A stretch of DNA of 34,460 bases from a virus. The stretch covers positions 1-34,460 of the IMG/VR virus record IMGVR_UViG_3300036402_000100, one strand, 5' to 3'. The stretch's first letter is position 1; each line of letters begins with the position of its first letter. The notes beneath the pieces are model-generated. The model saw only the letters and a program-made list of their open reading frames with translations. It had not been told where the DNA came from and made no database searches. This document shows positions 15,635-21,849 of the stretch, one piece after another. The position numbers and the translations under genes are program-made.

Positions 15635-16268
15635 CAACCCCACCCCGACCCCCACCGAGGGCTCGGGAATGTCGGGCGGCCCTGGCTATACGCCGACCCC
15701 GATGCCGACCGTCACGGAGGCGCCCTACGTGCCGCCCGTGCCGACCCCTACGCCGACGTACACGAGCGGCCCGGGCGTCGTGCCCTCGCCAACCCCTACG
15801 CCGACGTACACGAGCGGCCCGGGCGTCGTGCCCTCGCCAACTCCTGCCCCGTCGCACACGGTCACGCCGGCGCCCGTCGTGGTGGGCCCGCCGACCTCGA
15901 CGACGCCGCACGTTCAGACCGTTGTGCCCATGACGCCCACGCTGGCCGATACCGGCATCGACTCGGGCGTCGGATTTCTCTGGCTCGTCATCGCCATTAT
16001 GCTCATCGTGCTCGGCATCGCCTCGCTCATCGCTGGCATCGTCAAGAAGACCTCCGTGCGTGAAGAGGACATGGCCGCCGAGGTCGAGGGCGTTCTCAGG
16101 GAGGCCAGCGTGGCCACCCTCGTGGGCGATGTCCGCATGGCCGCGATCCGCAAGGGTCACGCCGTCAGGGATGCGTTCTGCCGCTTCTACGACCCGAGCG
16201 CGAATAGCCCCTACACGTCGGCCGTGTGCGCGGTCTGCCGCAACGAGACCGACGAGGCGGCGGCGTGA
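15624..16268 (+). CDS. Pro/Thr-rich single-span membrane protein with LADTG sorting-like motif
   Basis: A 214-residue protein. Residues 1-105 are almost entirely Pro, Thr, Ser, Val and Gly, with two near-perfect copies of a 16-residue repeat (40-55, 56-71). This composition is typical of wall-spanning stalks. LADTG (107-111) is followed by one clear transmembrane helix (~116-140, FLWLVIAIMLIVLGIASLIA) and KK. That order is the layout of a sortase signal, and LAxTG is the class E sortase motif of actinobacteria. Two features do not fit a standard sorted protein: no N-terminal signal peptide, and a ~70-residue tail after the KK, with an acidic helix and CAVCRNE at 202-207. It may insert N-out and act at the envelope, for example in superinfection exclusion. 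Function unknown. Confidence 0.65.
   Translation: MTYDNPTPTPTEGSGMSGGPGYTPTPMPTVTEAPYVPPVPTPTPTYTSGPGVVPSPTPTPTYTSGPGVVPSPTPAPSHTVTPAPVVVGPPTSTTPHVQTVVPMTPTLADTGIDSGVGFLWLVIAIMLIVLGIASLIAGIVKKTSVREEDMAAEVEGVLREASVATLVGDVRMAAIRKGHAVRDAFCRFYDPSANSPYTSAVCAVCRNETDEAAA
15741..15836 (+). repeat. 48-nt tandem repeat inside the stalk gene
   Basis: Two head-to-tail 48-nt units (15741-15788 and 15789-15836) differ at one base and encode the 16-residue unit beginning PTPTPTYTSG. Near-identity at DNA level indicates a recent duplication, and copy number may vary between relatives. Confidence 0.9.
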
Positions 16269-16501
16269 TGCCCGGGCTCGTTCCCAACGCCGCACGCGGC
16301 GGATACCGGGTCAACTCAGGCCGCCCCACCACCATCCGCCTCACCGACGCCCAAGAAGAAGCGATCCGCGAGGGGGTCGAGGCTGGCCAGCACGTCAACG
16401 CCATCGCCCTCTCCGTCGGCGTCAGCTCGCGCACGGTCGTCAGGCGGAAGGCCGGCTACGTCACCCACGCCAACCTCCCAACGGAAGATCAGGTGTCCTG
16501 A
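16268..16501 (+). CDS. Small helix-turn-helix protein
   Basis: A 77-residue protein from the ATG at 16268 (TGATG overlap with the preceding stop). A longer upstream frame only shadows the previous gene. Residues ~23-65 read as a helix-turn-helix of the resolvase/transposase-like kind: LTDAQEEAIREGVEAG, then HVNAIALSVGVSSRTVVRRK, where SVGVSSRTVVRR is the recognition-helix segment. Likely a phage transcription regulator or accessory DNA-binding protein. Its stop overlaps the next start as TGATG. Confidence 0.6.
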   Translation: MPGLVPNAARGGYRVNSGRPTTIRLTDAQEEAIREGVEAGQHVNAIALSVGVSSRTVVRRKAGYVTHANLPTEDQVS

Positions 16502-16794
16502 TGACTCTCGATCGCAAGGCGCTTGAGAGCGCGCTATTGACTCACGGTCCCCTCTCCTGGGATGAGCACGACATCGGCATCTACGCCGACGAGGCGCTCG
16601 ACGCGGATGCGGACACGCCGGAATCGATGGCTCATATTTTCTGGACCATGGGCGCGAATAAGGAGCACGATGGATGCCCCTACGCGCCCGATGGTGATGG
16701 CAGCGATGGCGATTACTCAAACCGGTGCGCGGAATGCGAGGAGTACCTTACCGAGCTCTCACGCAAGGTACTTGCCGAGGCCAATCGTGGCTAA
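16501..16794 (+). CDS. Acidic hypothetical protein with C-x13-C-xx-C
   Basis: A 97-residue, strongly acidic protein whose ATG shares a base with the previous stop. A Cys in DGCPYAP and a CAEC pair (NRCAECEEYL) lie around a Gly/Asp-rich loop (DGDGSDGD), which could bind a metal. The high negative charge recalls DNA-mimic inhibitors, but there is no specific match. Function unknown. Confidence 0.6.
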   Translation: MTLDRKALESALLTHGPLSWDEHDIGIYADEALDADADTPESMAHIFWTMGANKEHDGCPYAPDGDGSDGDYSNRCAECEEYLTELSRKVLAEANRG

Positions 16795-17029
16795 CCGCAA
16801 AGAGCTACGTGACGCCCGGCGCAAGGCCGCCGAGGCTCAACGGATCGCCGACGAGATTGCCGCCCTGCCACGGCGTGTCGGGCAGCAAGTCATCTGGGCC
16901 AACGGCGTCATTTGGACACGGGTAGGCGACGATCGGTGGCGTAGTCAATACGAGGAGCCGGGCGAGCCCGTCTATCCCTCGGCCCACATCGTTTCGTTCC
17001 CGGGATTCTGGCGGCCCTACGATGAGTAA
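16787..17029 (+). CDS. Hypothetical protein
   Basis: An 80-residue protein starting at GTG 16787, with GAGG 7-8 nt upstream; it overlaps the previous gene by 8 nt. The N-terminal ~30 residues are a charged helix (RKELRDARRKAAEAQRIADE). The rest is beta-rich and aromatic (GQQVIWANGVIWTRVGDDRW ... SFPGFWRPYDE). No family recognised. It overlaps the next gene by 8 nt, as is usual in this operon. Confidence 0.6.
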   Translation: MANRKELRDARRKAAEAQRIADEIAALPRRVGQQVIWANGVIWTRVGDDRWRSQYEEPGEPVYPSAHIVSFPGFWRPYDE

Positions 17030-17651
17030 GACCACCTGGGCCGACGTGACGCCCGGCGCCACCGTGCTCCTCAAGGGGCGTGAGTGGGAGGTGCTCAAGG
17101 CCAAGCACAAAGGCAAGGCCGTCAAGGTCACCGTGAAGGGCCCGGGCGGCGAGTTCGACTCGGCCATGAAGGCCACCGACAAGGTGACCATCACCGAGCC
17201 GGGGTGGGCCAACGAGACCGCCGCCAAGAAAGCCGACGCCAAGCGGGCCAAGACCGAGGCCGCCCACCGCGCGCCGGCGCTTGAGCCCGGCCGACTCCGT
17301 GCCGCACGTGACGAGCTCGACCGCGACGAGTCCAAGGTAGAGCGCAAGGTGCGCACCTTTCTCGACGCTAAGCTCCTCGCCGTCGAGGTGGATGGGGTCT
17401 ACGTGATGCCGTTCGTGTCCCCCGACACGGTGGCCGCCCACCTTCTCACCTTCCACGGCGTCACGGCCGAGGGCGTGGACCTCACCGAGGCCAAGAAGCT
17501 CGCCCGCACCCACTCACCCGAGGGCGCCATTGCGATCCTCTCGTGGGACAAGCTCAAGGCCGTCCACGACCGAGAGCACCAACTGATCGAGGCGGGCACC
17601 AAGTCGGCGCTCGTTGACCACCTCCACACGAAAGATAGGCCCACCTCATGA
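17022..17651 (+). CDS. Hypothetical protein with SH3-like N-terminal domain
   Basis: A 209-residue protein. Residues ~1-60 alternate strands (PGATVLLKGREWEVLKAKHK, then KAVKVTVKGPGGEFDS) as in small SH3-like barrels. Residues ~65-115 are a long charged helix. The C-terminal ~90 residues look alpha/beta (VSPDTVAAHLLTFHGVTAEG). No catalytic motif is visible. It lies in the methyltransferase operon with short overlaps on both sides. Confidence 0.6.
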   Translation: MSKTTWADVTPGATVLLKGREWEVLKAKHKGKAVKVTVKGPGGEFDSAMKATDKVTITEPGWANETAAKKADAKRAKTEAAHRAPALEPGRLRAARDELDRDESKVERKVRTFLDAKLLAVEVDGVYVMPFVSPDTVAAHLLTFHGVTAEGVDLTEAKKLARTHSPEGAIAILSWDKLKAVHDREHQLIEAGTKSALVDHLHTKDRPTS

Positions 17652-18250
17652 GCGACATCGACATCACCCCCGACGACGGCACCGACGACATCCCCACCGA
17701 GCCGCGAGGATTCGTGGAGGGCGAGCGCGTGAGCCACGTGGCCTACCAGGATCGGCTAGGCACGGTGGTCTGGGGGGACTGGCGCGGCGTGCGCGTCGAT
17801 TGGGATATGGTCTACGGCGAAACAATCGAGGCATCCACCGCCCTCCGTCACGACGCGCCGATGCCCGACCCGGCGTATGCGCTGGCCAAGGGGCTCCGCT
17901 ACCGCCGGCAGAGAGATGCCGCGCTCACCGACCTCGCCCGGGTCGCCGGCCTCGAAACCGAGTACGCCATAAAGTTCGGCGAGCAAGGCCGCAAGCTCGA
18001 AGATGCCCGCGAGGAGATGACCCTGGCCTACGCGCGTCAGGCCAAGCTCCTCACCGAGACCACGGAGAAGCTGACGGCCACCACCGATCGCCTCGTGGCG
18101 GCCCTCGACGCCATCGGAAGGATCAACGAGGCCACCGAGGAGCACGGCGACGACGCGCCTATCCACACGGTCAAGATCGTGCGCGGCATTCTGGCCGAGC
18201 GTTTCGGTGAGCCGGTAGTTGACACACCAACCGAGGGTGTGGGAGAGTAG
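17648..18250 (+). CDS. Hypothetical protein, SH3-like domain plus coiled coil, with promoter in its 3' end
   Basis: A 200-residue protein. Residues ~20-55 look like a small beta-barrel (GERVSHVAYQDRLGTVVWGD), and residues ~80-165 form a long coiled coil (QGRKLEDAREEMTLAYARQA). The C terminus ends PVVDTPTEGVGE. These last residues are encoded by the next promoter, whose -35 and spacer lie inside the gene; the final T of the -10-like GAGAGT is the first base of the TAG stop. The same VVDTPT ending appears in the nuclease at 18716-20479 for the same reason. Function unknown. Confidence 0.65.
   Translation: MSDIDITPDDGTDDIPTEPRGFVEGERVSHVAYQDRLGTVVWGDWRGVRVDWDMVYGETIEASTALRHDAPMPDPAYALAKGLRYRRQRDAALTDLARVAGLETEYAIKFGEQGRKLEDAREEMTLAYARQAKLLTETTEKLTATTDRLVAALDAIGRINEATEEHGDDAPIHTVKIVRGILAERFGEPVVDTPTEGVGE
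18218..18248 (+). promoter_or_regulatory. Rightward promoter, shared-dyad family
   Basis: TTGACA (18219-18224), an 18-bp spacer and GAGAGT (18243-18248). The -10 is weak, but GTTGACACACCAAC over the -35 and the leader AGTAGAGGACACG match the 14018 promoter closely. A weak core with a conserved flank suggests dependence on an activator or other regulator. Confidence 0.6.
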
Positions 18251-18292
18251 AGGACACGGGCCGCCGGCCCGCCCCAGCGAAAGGATCACACC

Positions 18293-18535
18293 ATGCTCAC
18301 CGTCCCCGATACCGACCTCCCCGTTGGCACGCTGGCCCGCCATGCCGTCGAGCTCCACGAGGCCCAGGAGTTGCTCAAGAAGGCCGAGGCCATCATCGAG
18401 CGCCAACTTAGCGAGAGCCAGGGACGGCCCGCACTCCACCAGGCGGCCGTCGGGGTCTCGGAGGCTATCTCCCGCATCGGTGGCGTCAAGATGCACCTCT
18501 CGACTCTCGTGCTCATGCACAAGGTGGGCGAGTGA
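18293..18535 (+). CDS. Small helical hypothetical protein
   Basis: An 80-residue, mostly helical protein (VELHEAQELLKKAEAIIERQ), first gene behind the 18219 promoter. The ribosome site GAAAGG and the leader around it match those of the 14076 gene. It may form a dimeric helical bundle. Its stop overlaps the next start as GTGA. No family recognised. Confidence 0.6.
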   Translation: MLTVPDTDLPVGTLARHAVELHEAQELLKKAEAIIERQLSESQGRPALHQAAVGVSEAISRIGGVKMHLSTLVLMHKVGE

Positions 18536-18705
18536 ACCGCCGCACCACCTACCGCCCCCGGGGTGTGAAGGCCCATCTCCTGCACTGGGGATGGCTCGCT
18601 TTCCGCCCCGGCTCGGCGGGCCAGACGGCCGTGCGCGGCGCGGTCTACACCATCATTCTCGCGCTCATCCTGGGCGCGATCCTCTACGGCACCACCTCAA
18701 ACTAG
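18532..18705 (+). CDS. 57-residue single-span membrane protein
   Basis: The GTG at 18532 overlaps the previous stop. The protein has a basic N terminus (NRRTTYRPRGVKAH), then aromatic residues, and one transmembrane helix near the C terminus (~36-52, AVYTIILALILGAILYG). The charge distribution suggests N-in, C-out. It is an early-expressed small membrane protein; such proteins in phages can block superinfection or alter the envelope, but nothing here is specific. Confidence 0.65.
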   Translation: MNRRTTYRPRGVKAHLLHWGWLAFRPGSAGQTAVRGAVYTIILALILGAILYGTTSN

Positions 18706-18715
18706 GAGGCCCATC

Positions 18716-20479
18716 GTGGCAAAAGATAAGAGCAAGAAGAAGGCCAAGAAGGTCGAGCCCAAGAAGGGCAAGGCCGCCAAGGAGAGCAAGGGCAAGAAGG
18801 CCCCCAAGCTCGTCACCGAGGTCATCCCCATCCCGCACCTCGAACACCTCGACAAGGTGGGCCGTGCGCTCGCCGTTGTGCAGGACAAGAAGAATCACTC
18901 CAAGGAGGCCCGCAAGAAGGCGGCCAGGTTTTTGGTGGAAGCGCGTGAAGCAACCCTTGACCGTCAGGCCGCCAAGGCCCTCGCCGACGCCATTGACCGG
19001 GCCGACGCCACCCGAGTAGTGGCGTACAACGAGACCCAGGGCAGGGCCGACGGCCACTATCTGACGAGTGACGCGGAGCGTGACGCGGCCGTGGCCTCGC
19101 TCGCCTCCACTCTCGTCATCAAGCTCACCCCCGATGAGGTCGTGCAGGTAGAAGGCGCTCTCGACTCGGTGGGCAAGCCCGCCCCCGCCCTGGCCGAGGT
19201 CATCACCGACGCTGAGCGCAAGGCCCGCATCAAGGCCAAGAAGGCGGCACGCGCCAACCCTCCGCTCGGCGACATGACGGAGGAGGAGCGCGCCGCGACC
19301 TTCCCCCAGCCCGACGATCAGGTGGGAGGCGACCCTACGGCCATGGATGACGCCCCCGACGAGGTTGACGCGCCCACCGAGCCCGAGCGCCAGGAGGCCG
19401 AGGAGGTCGAGACCGAGACCGGCCGCGAGTTCTCCGTGGGCCCCACCGCCGAGCCTGGCTCGGGTGGCCTGAGCGGCCCGGCCGAGGATGAGAACACCGA
19501 CTTTGACCTCAACGGCCTCGGTCAATATAAGGTTTGGAACCCCGAGAAGAAGGCCGAGCGCGGCTACACCCGCGTCACCACCTACATCGACTGCCTAGAG
19601 GACAAGGGCCGCCTCACCGACTGGAAAACCCGCCAGGTGCTCATCGGCGCCGGCCTCGACGCAACGGGCGACGGTGTGCTCGTCAATGACACGATCATAG
19701 GCAAGGCCGTCGAGCTCTATGACGCATGGAAGAAGGCCTACCGCAAGACCGCCAAGCGCGAGAAGGCGGGCGAGCTCGACCTTGGCCAGTTCGGCCTCCT
19801 CCGTGCCGCCGCCGACAAGGCGCTCCGTGAGGGTGGCAACGTGCTCGCCGAGCTCGCGCTTGAGTACGCCGGCGCCAACGAGAAGCGCGAGAAGGGCACC
19901 GACCTCCACAAGCTCACCGAGCGATTCGATCGGCACGAGTTCACGCTTGACGACGAGGAGAGCATGGTCGAGGCGGGCCTTGCGACCCACGCTGACTTCG
20001 CCGACCTCCGTGCCTACGACGCCAAGATGCGCGAGCTCGGCATCGAGCACGTCTACATCGAGAAGCGCGTCGTGCTCGATGGCCTCAAGGTGGCGGGCAC
20101 GCTCGACCGCGGCAGTTACTACAAGCTGCCCGGCGCCACTCGGCGCACCAAGCTCGTGGCCGACCTCAAGACCGGGCGTGTCGATTACTCGGCCGCCAAG
20201 ATCGGGATGCAGTTGGGGCTCTACGCCACGGGCGAGGGTTACGATCGCGAGCACCCCGAGGCGCGTGAGAAGCTGGGCCTTTCCAAGACCGTCGCGCTCC
20301 TCATCCACCTCCCCGCTGGCGAGGCCACCTGTACGGTCTACGTCGTTGATCTGACCCTCGCGGCCAAGGGCCTCAAGCTCGCGGCCGAGGTGCGCACCTG
20401 GCGCAACGTCGGGAAGAAGGTCTACGACCTCAAGGCGCCCCTCGGCGCGGTAGTTGACACACCAACTACAACCCCGTAG
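18716..20479 (+). CDS. PD-(D/E)XK nuclease, RecB/Cas4-like, with long N-terminal extension
   Basis: A 587-residue protein; GTG start with AGGAGG upstream. The nuclease core is in residues ~280-570: H398 (KGTDLHKLTERF), D464 (VAGTLDR), D483-x-K485 (VADLKTGR) and Q499 (GMQLGLYATG), the ordered motifs of RecB-like exonucleases. It probably degrades or resects DNA during recombination or host DNA breakdown. The first ~35 residues are extremely Lys-rich (AKDKSKKKAKKVEPKKGKAA), similar to the start of the 20667 protein. Residues ~40-165 are helical and ~185-260 acidic and disordered. The C terminus VVDTPTTTP is encoded by the downstream promoter, and the TAG stop forms the first half of its -10. 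The nuclease call is firm; its polarity and partner are unknown. Confidence 0.85.
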   Translation: MAKDKSKKKAKKVEPKKGKAAKESKGKKAPKLVTEVIPIPHLEHLDKVGRALAVVQDKKNHSKEARKKAARFLVEAREATLDRQAAKALADAIDRADATRVVAYNETQGRADGHYLTSDAERDAAVASLASTLVIKLTPDEVVQVEGALDSVGKPAPALAEVITDAERKARIKAKKAARANPPLGDMTEEERAATFPQPDDQVGGDPTAMDDAPDEVDAPTEPERQEAEEVETETGREFSVGPTAEPGSGGLSGPAEDENTDFDLNGLGQYKVWNPEKKAERGYTRVTTYIDCLEDKGRLTDWKTRQVLIGAGLDATGDGVLVNDTIIGKAVELYDAWKKAYRKTAKREKAGELDLGQFGLLRAAADKALREGGNVLAELALEYAGANEKREKGTDLHKLTERFDRHEFTLDDEESMVEAGLATHADFADLRAYDAKMRELGIEHVYIEKRVVLDGLKVAGTLDRGSYYKLPGATRRTKLVADLKTGRVDYSAAKIGMQLGLYATGEGYDREHPEAREKLGLSKTVALLIHLPAGEATCTVYVVDLTLAAKGLKLAAEVRTWRNVGKKVYDLKAPLGAVVDTPTTTP

Positions 20480-20482
20480 AGT
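20450..20482 (+). promoter_or_regulatory. Rightward promoter with full operator dyad
   Basis: TTGACA (20454-20459), a 17-bp spacer and TAGAGT (20477-20482), a near-consensus promoter. The -35 lies within GTAGTTG-N6-CAACTAC (20450-20469), a perfect 7-bp dyad, the most complete copy of the shared operator. Transcription should begin near 20489 and run through the structured leader. Confidence 0.75.
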
Positions 20483-20504
20483 CATTCCATAACTGAATAC
20501 GTAC

Positions 20505-20553
20505 CCCTGGCCCGCCTCAACCGAGGCCGTGGTGAGACTCGAAAGGGCCAGGG
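20505..20553 (+). ncRNA. Leader stem-loop upstream of the tRNA-like element
   Basis: CCCTGGCCC (20505-20513) pairs perfectly with GGGCCAGGG (20545-20553). Directly stacked inside is a second helix, GCCTC (20514-20518) with GAGGC (20523-20527) around the loop AACC, leaving a 17-nt single-stranded bulge on the 3' side. It starts about 16 nt after the predicted transcription start and ends 5 nt before the tRNA-like element. No T-run follows, so it is not a terminator. It may act as a leader domain of one composite RNA. Confidence 0.6.
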
Positions 20554-20558
20554 TGCAA

Positions 20559-20615
20559 GGGCCGGTGGTGTAAGGCAGCACTCTAGAGGTGGAGGTTCAA
20601 TTCCTCCCCGGTCCA
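20559..20615 (+). ncRNA. 57-nt anticodon-armless tRNA-like element with alanine identity bases
   Basis: Acceptor GGGCCGG (20559-20565) pairs over all 7 bp with CCGGTCC (20608-20614). The D arm is GTGT/GCAC (20568-20571, 20578-20581) with loop AAGGCA, keeping A14, A15, G18-G19 and A21. T8 and G9 are present. The T arm is GGAGG/CCTCC with the canonical loop TTCAATT. T48 is available to pair with A15. Positions 26-47, normally a whole anticodon arm, are only 8 nt (TCTAGAGG). The acceptor has G1-C72, G2-C71, G3.U70 and A73, the set read by alanyl-tRNA synthetase, which ignores the anticodon. CCA is not encoded and would need to be added. The D arm resembles bacterial tRNAs with GTGGTGTAA..GGCAGCAC, so it probably derives from a real tRNA by deletion. 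It cannot decode. It lies in the leader of the next gene. Confidence 0.75.
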
Positions 20616-20666
20616 CGCCTCCCGAGATGGGAACGCGCTAACGAAACGCTAACGAAAGGGGCCACC

Positions 20667-21194
20667 ATGGCCAAGGACAAGAGCAAGTCAAAGAAGGCCG
20701 AGCCGGTCGTCGAGGAGAAGGTCAAGAAGGGCAAGAAGGCCGCCCCGGTCGAGGAGCCCAAGAAGGCCAAGAAGGCCAAGGATGAGGCGCCCGCCAAGGG
20801 TGGCAAGACCAAAAAGGGCTCCCTCGGTGGGCCGGGCTCAACGGCCCAGTTCTCCGCCGAGGAGTGGACCGACCACCTCCTCCTGATCACGCCCAAGAGC
20901 ATCGAGCACGACATTGTGACGAGCAACGGCACCGCCGACGCGACCCGCGCCGACATCGTCGTGCTCGACACCAACCCGCCCAAGCTCATCGACAACGCCC
21001 TCATCTTCCAGAAGGTCGTGCAGGGTCAACTGCGCGAGGCGGTCGAGAGCAAGGGCCGCGTGGTCGGCACCCTGTTCGTGGACACGGCGAGCAAGAAGGC
21101 GGGCCAGTCGGCCCCCTACCGCATCGCCGCCCCCTCCAAGAAAGACCTGGCCAAGGGTCAGGCCTACTTGGACAAGCTCGACCCGCTCCGTTAG
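20667..21194 (+). CDS. Putative ssDNA-binding protein with Lys-rich tail
   Basis: A 175-residue protein from the ATG at 20667, with GAAAGGGG upstream inside a duplicated CGCTAACGAAA (20636-20657). An upstream in-frame start runs through the tRNA-like element and is rejected. Residues ~1-52 are Lys/Ala/Pro-rich (MAKDKSKSKKAEP), as in the nuclease at 18716. The globular part alternates strands and a helix (DHLLLITPKSIEHDIVTSNG, then DIVVLDTNPP, LIFQKVVQGQLREAV, RVVGTLFVDTA), compatible with an OB-fold. I infer a phage single-stranded DNA-binding protein from the pattern and the nuclease neighbour; no motif proves it. It has its own promoter and terminator, so it is likely highly expressed. Confidence 0.5.
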   Translation: MAKDKSKSKKAEPVVEEKVKKGKKAAPVEEPKKAKKAKDEAPAKGGKTKKGSLGGPGSTAQFSAEEWTDHLLLITPKSIEHDIVTSNGTADATRADIVVLDTNPPKLIDNALIFQKVVQGQLREAVESKGRVVGTLFVDTASKKAGQSAPYRIAAPSKKDLAKGQAYLDKLDPLR

Positions 21195-21207
21195 GAGCAT
21201 CCCAACT

Positions 21208-21249
21208 GGGGCCCCGACACGACCCGAACGTGGCGGGGCCCCTTTCCCC
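21208..21249 (+). terminator. Intrinsic terminator
   Basis: GGGGCCCCG (21208-21216) pairs with CGGGGCCCC (21234-21242). CACG/CGTG extends the stem inward, and TTTCCCCTTT follows. It ends the transcript carrying the tRNA-like element and the 20667 gene, making this a self-contained transcription unit. Confidence 0.85.
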
Positions 21250-21279
21250 TTTCACCCCCAGAACGGAGCATTGAAAACC

Positions 21280-21849
21280 ATGAACGAATTCACCCAGGCC
21301 GCCGTGGCGGCGGCCGAGGAGGCCCAGGCCTGGCGCGGTAACGCGCCCGCCCGCGTCGAGAAGTTCGCGGAGGCCGCCGCACTCGCGTCGGTGGCCGACG
21401 CCCTCGATCGCGCCGAGCTCCTCGCCATCACCCGCGCCACCACCATGGAGAAGGCCATGACGCTCTACGGCCTCGCGCCGACAGAGAGCCTGCTCGACGT
21501 GTCCGCGCTCACCGAAGATACCCAGGCCGTCATCCGCACAATCGTTGAGGCCGACGATGACCCCGATAGCACGGCCGGCGTAGTGTTCTACGACACGCGC
21601 GAGGGCTCGGGATTCGATACCCAGCGCGTCGCCGCCGCCGCCTCGATCCTGGGCCTCGACGAGACCGCCCGCGAGGCGATCCGCCAGGTGCTCGATGCCT
21701 GGCGCAACCCGGAGACCATCGACGACGAGGGCGGCCAGATACCGGCCGACATCGCCGATGACATCTTTGGCGAGGCCAAGGCTGAGGCCAAGGCCAAGCG
21801 GAAGGCCGAGAAGAAAGCCGCCAAGCTCGCCGAGGATGACGAACGATGA
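21280..21849 (+). CDS. Hypothetical helical protein
   Basis: A 189-residue protein. I prefer the ATG at 21280 over the TTG at 21271, because the TTG lies only 2-3 nt after CGGAG; the ATG spacing of 11 nt is long but workable. It is helical and acidic (AAVAAAEEAQAW, DALDRAELLAITRATTMEKA), with a Lys/Ala-rich C-terminal coiled coil (AKAEAKAKRKAEKKAAKLAE). No promoter is obvious after the preceding terminator, so readthrough may supply it. Its stop overlaps the next ATG as ATGA. Function unknown. Confidence 0.65.
   Translation: MNEFTQAAVAAAEEAQAWRGNAPARVEKFAEAAALASVADALDRAELLAITRATTMEKAMTLYGLAPTESLLDVSALTEDTQAVIRTIVEADDDPDSTAGVVFYDTREGSGFDTQRVAAAASILGLDETAREAIRQVLDAWRNPETIDDEGGQIPADIADDIFGEAKAEAKAKRKAEKKAAKLAEDDER

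Noticed and set aside
16309-16325. GTCAACTCAGGCC inside the helix-turn-helix gene, matching the leftward terminase promoter region at 9338
   Set aside because: A 12-13-base match in a coding region with no -10 at suitable spacing; most likely chance.
19595-20581. Minus-strand open frame of 328 codons opposite the nuclease gene
   Set aside because: It runs through the promoter and the structured leader and is antisense to a gene with ordered nuclease motifs.
20580-20586. ACTCTAGA read as an anticodon loop with CTA, suggesting an amber suppressor tRNA
   Set aside because: There is no anticodon stem to present it: flanking bases do not pair in that register, and only 8 nt separate the D and T arms. 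A decoding tRNA is therefore not supported.
20559-20615. The tRNA-like element as an attP core matching the 3' end of a host tRNA gene
   Set aside because: An attP would need only the 3' part, but here both acceptor strands and the D arm are present and pair. There is no integrase in the genome.
20589-20666. Upstream start for the putative ssDNA-binding gene at 20589
   Set aside because: It would translate through the T arm of the tRNA-like element. The ATG at 20667 has a strong ribosome site and begins MAKDKSK like the nuclease.
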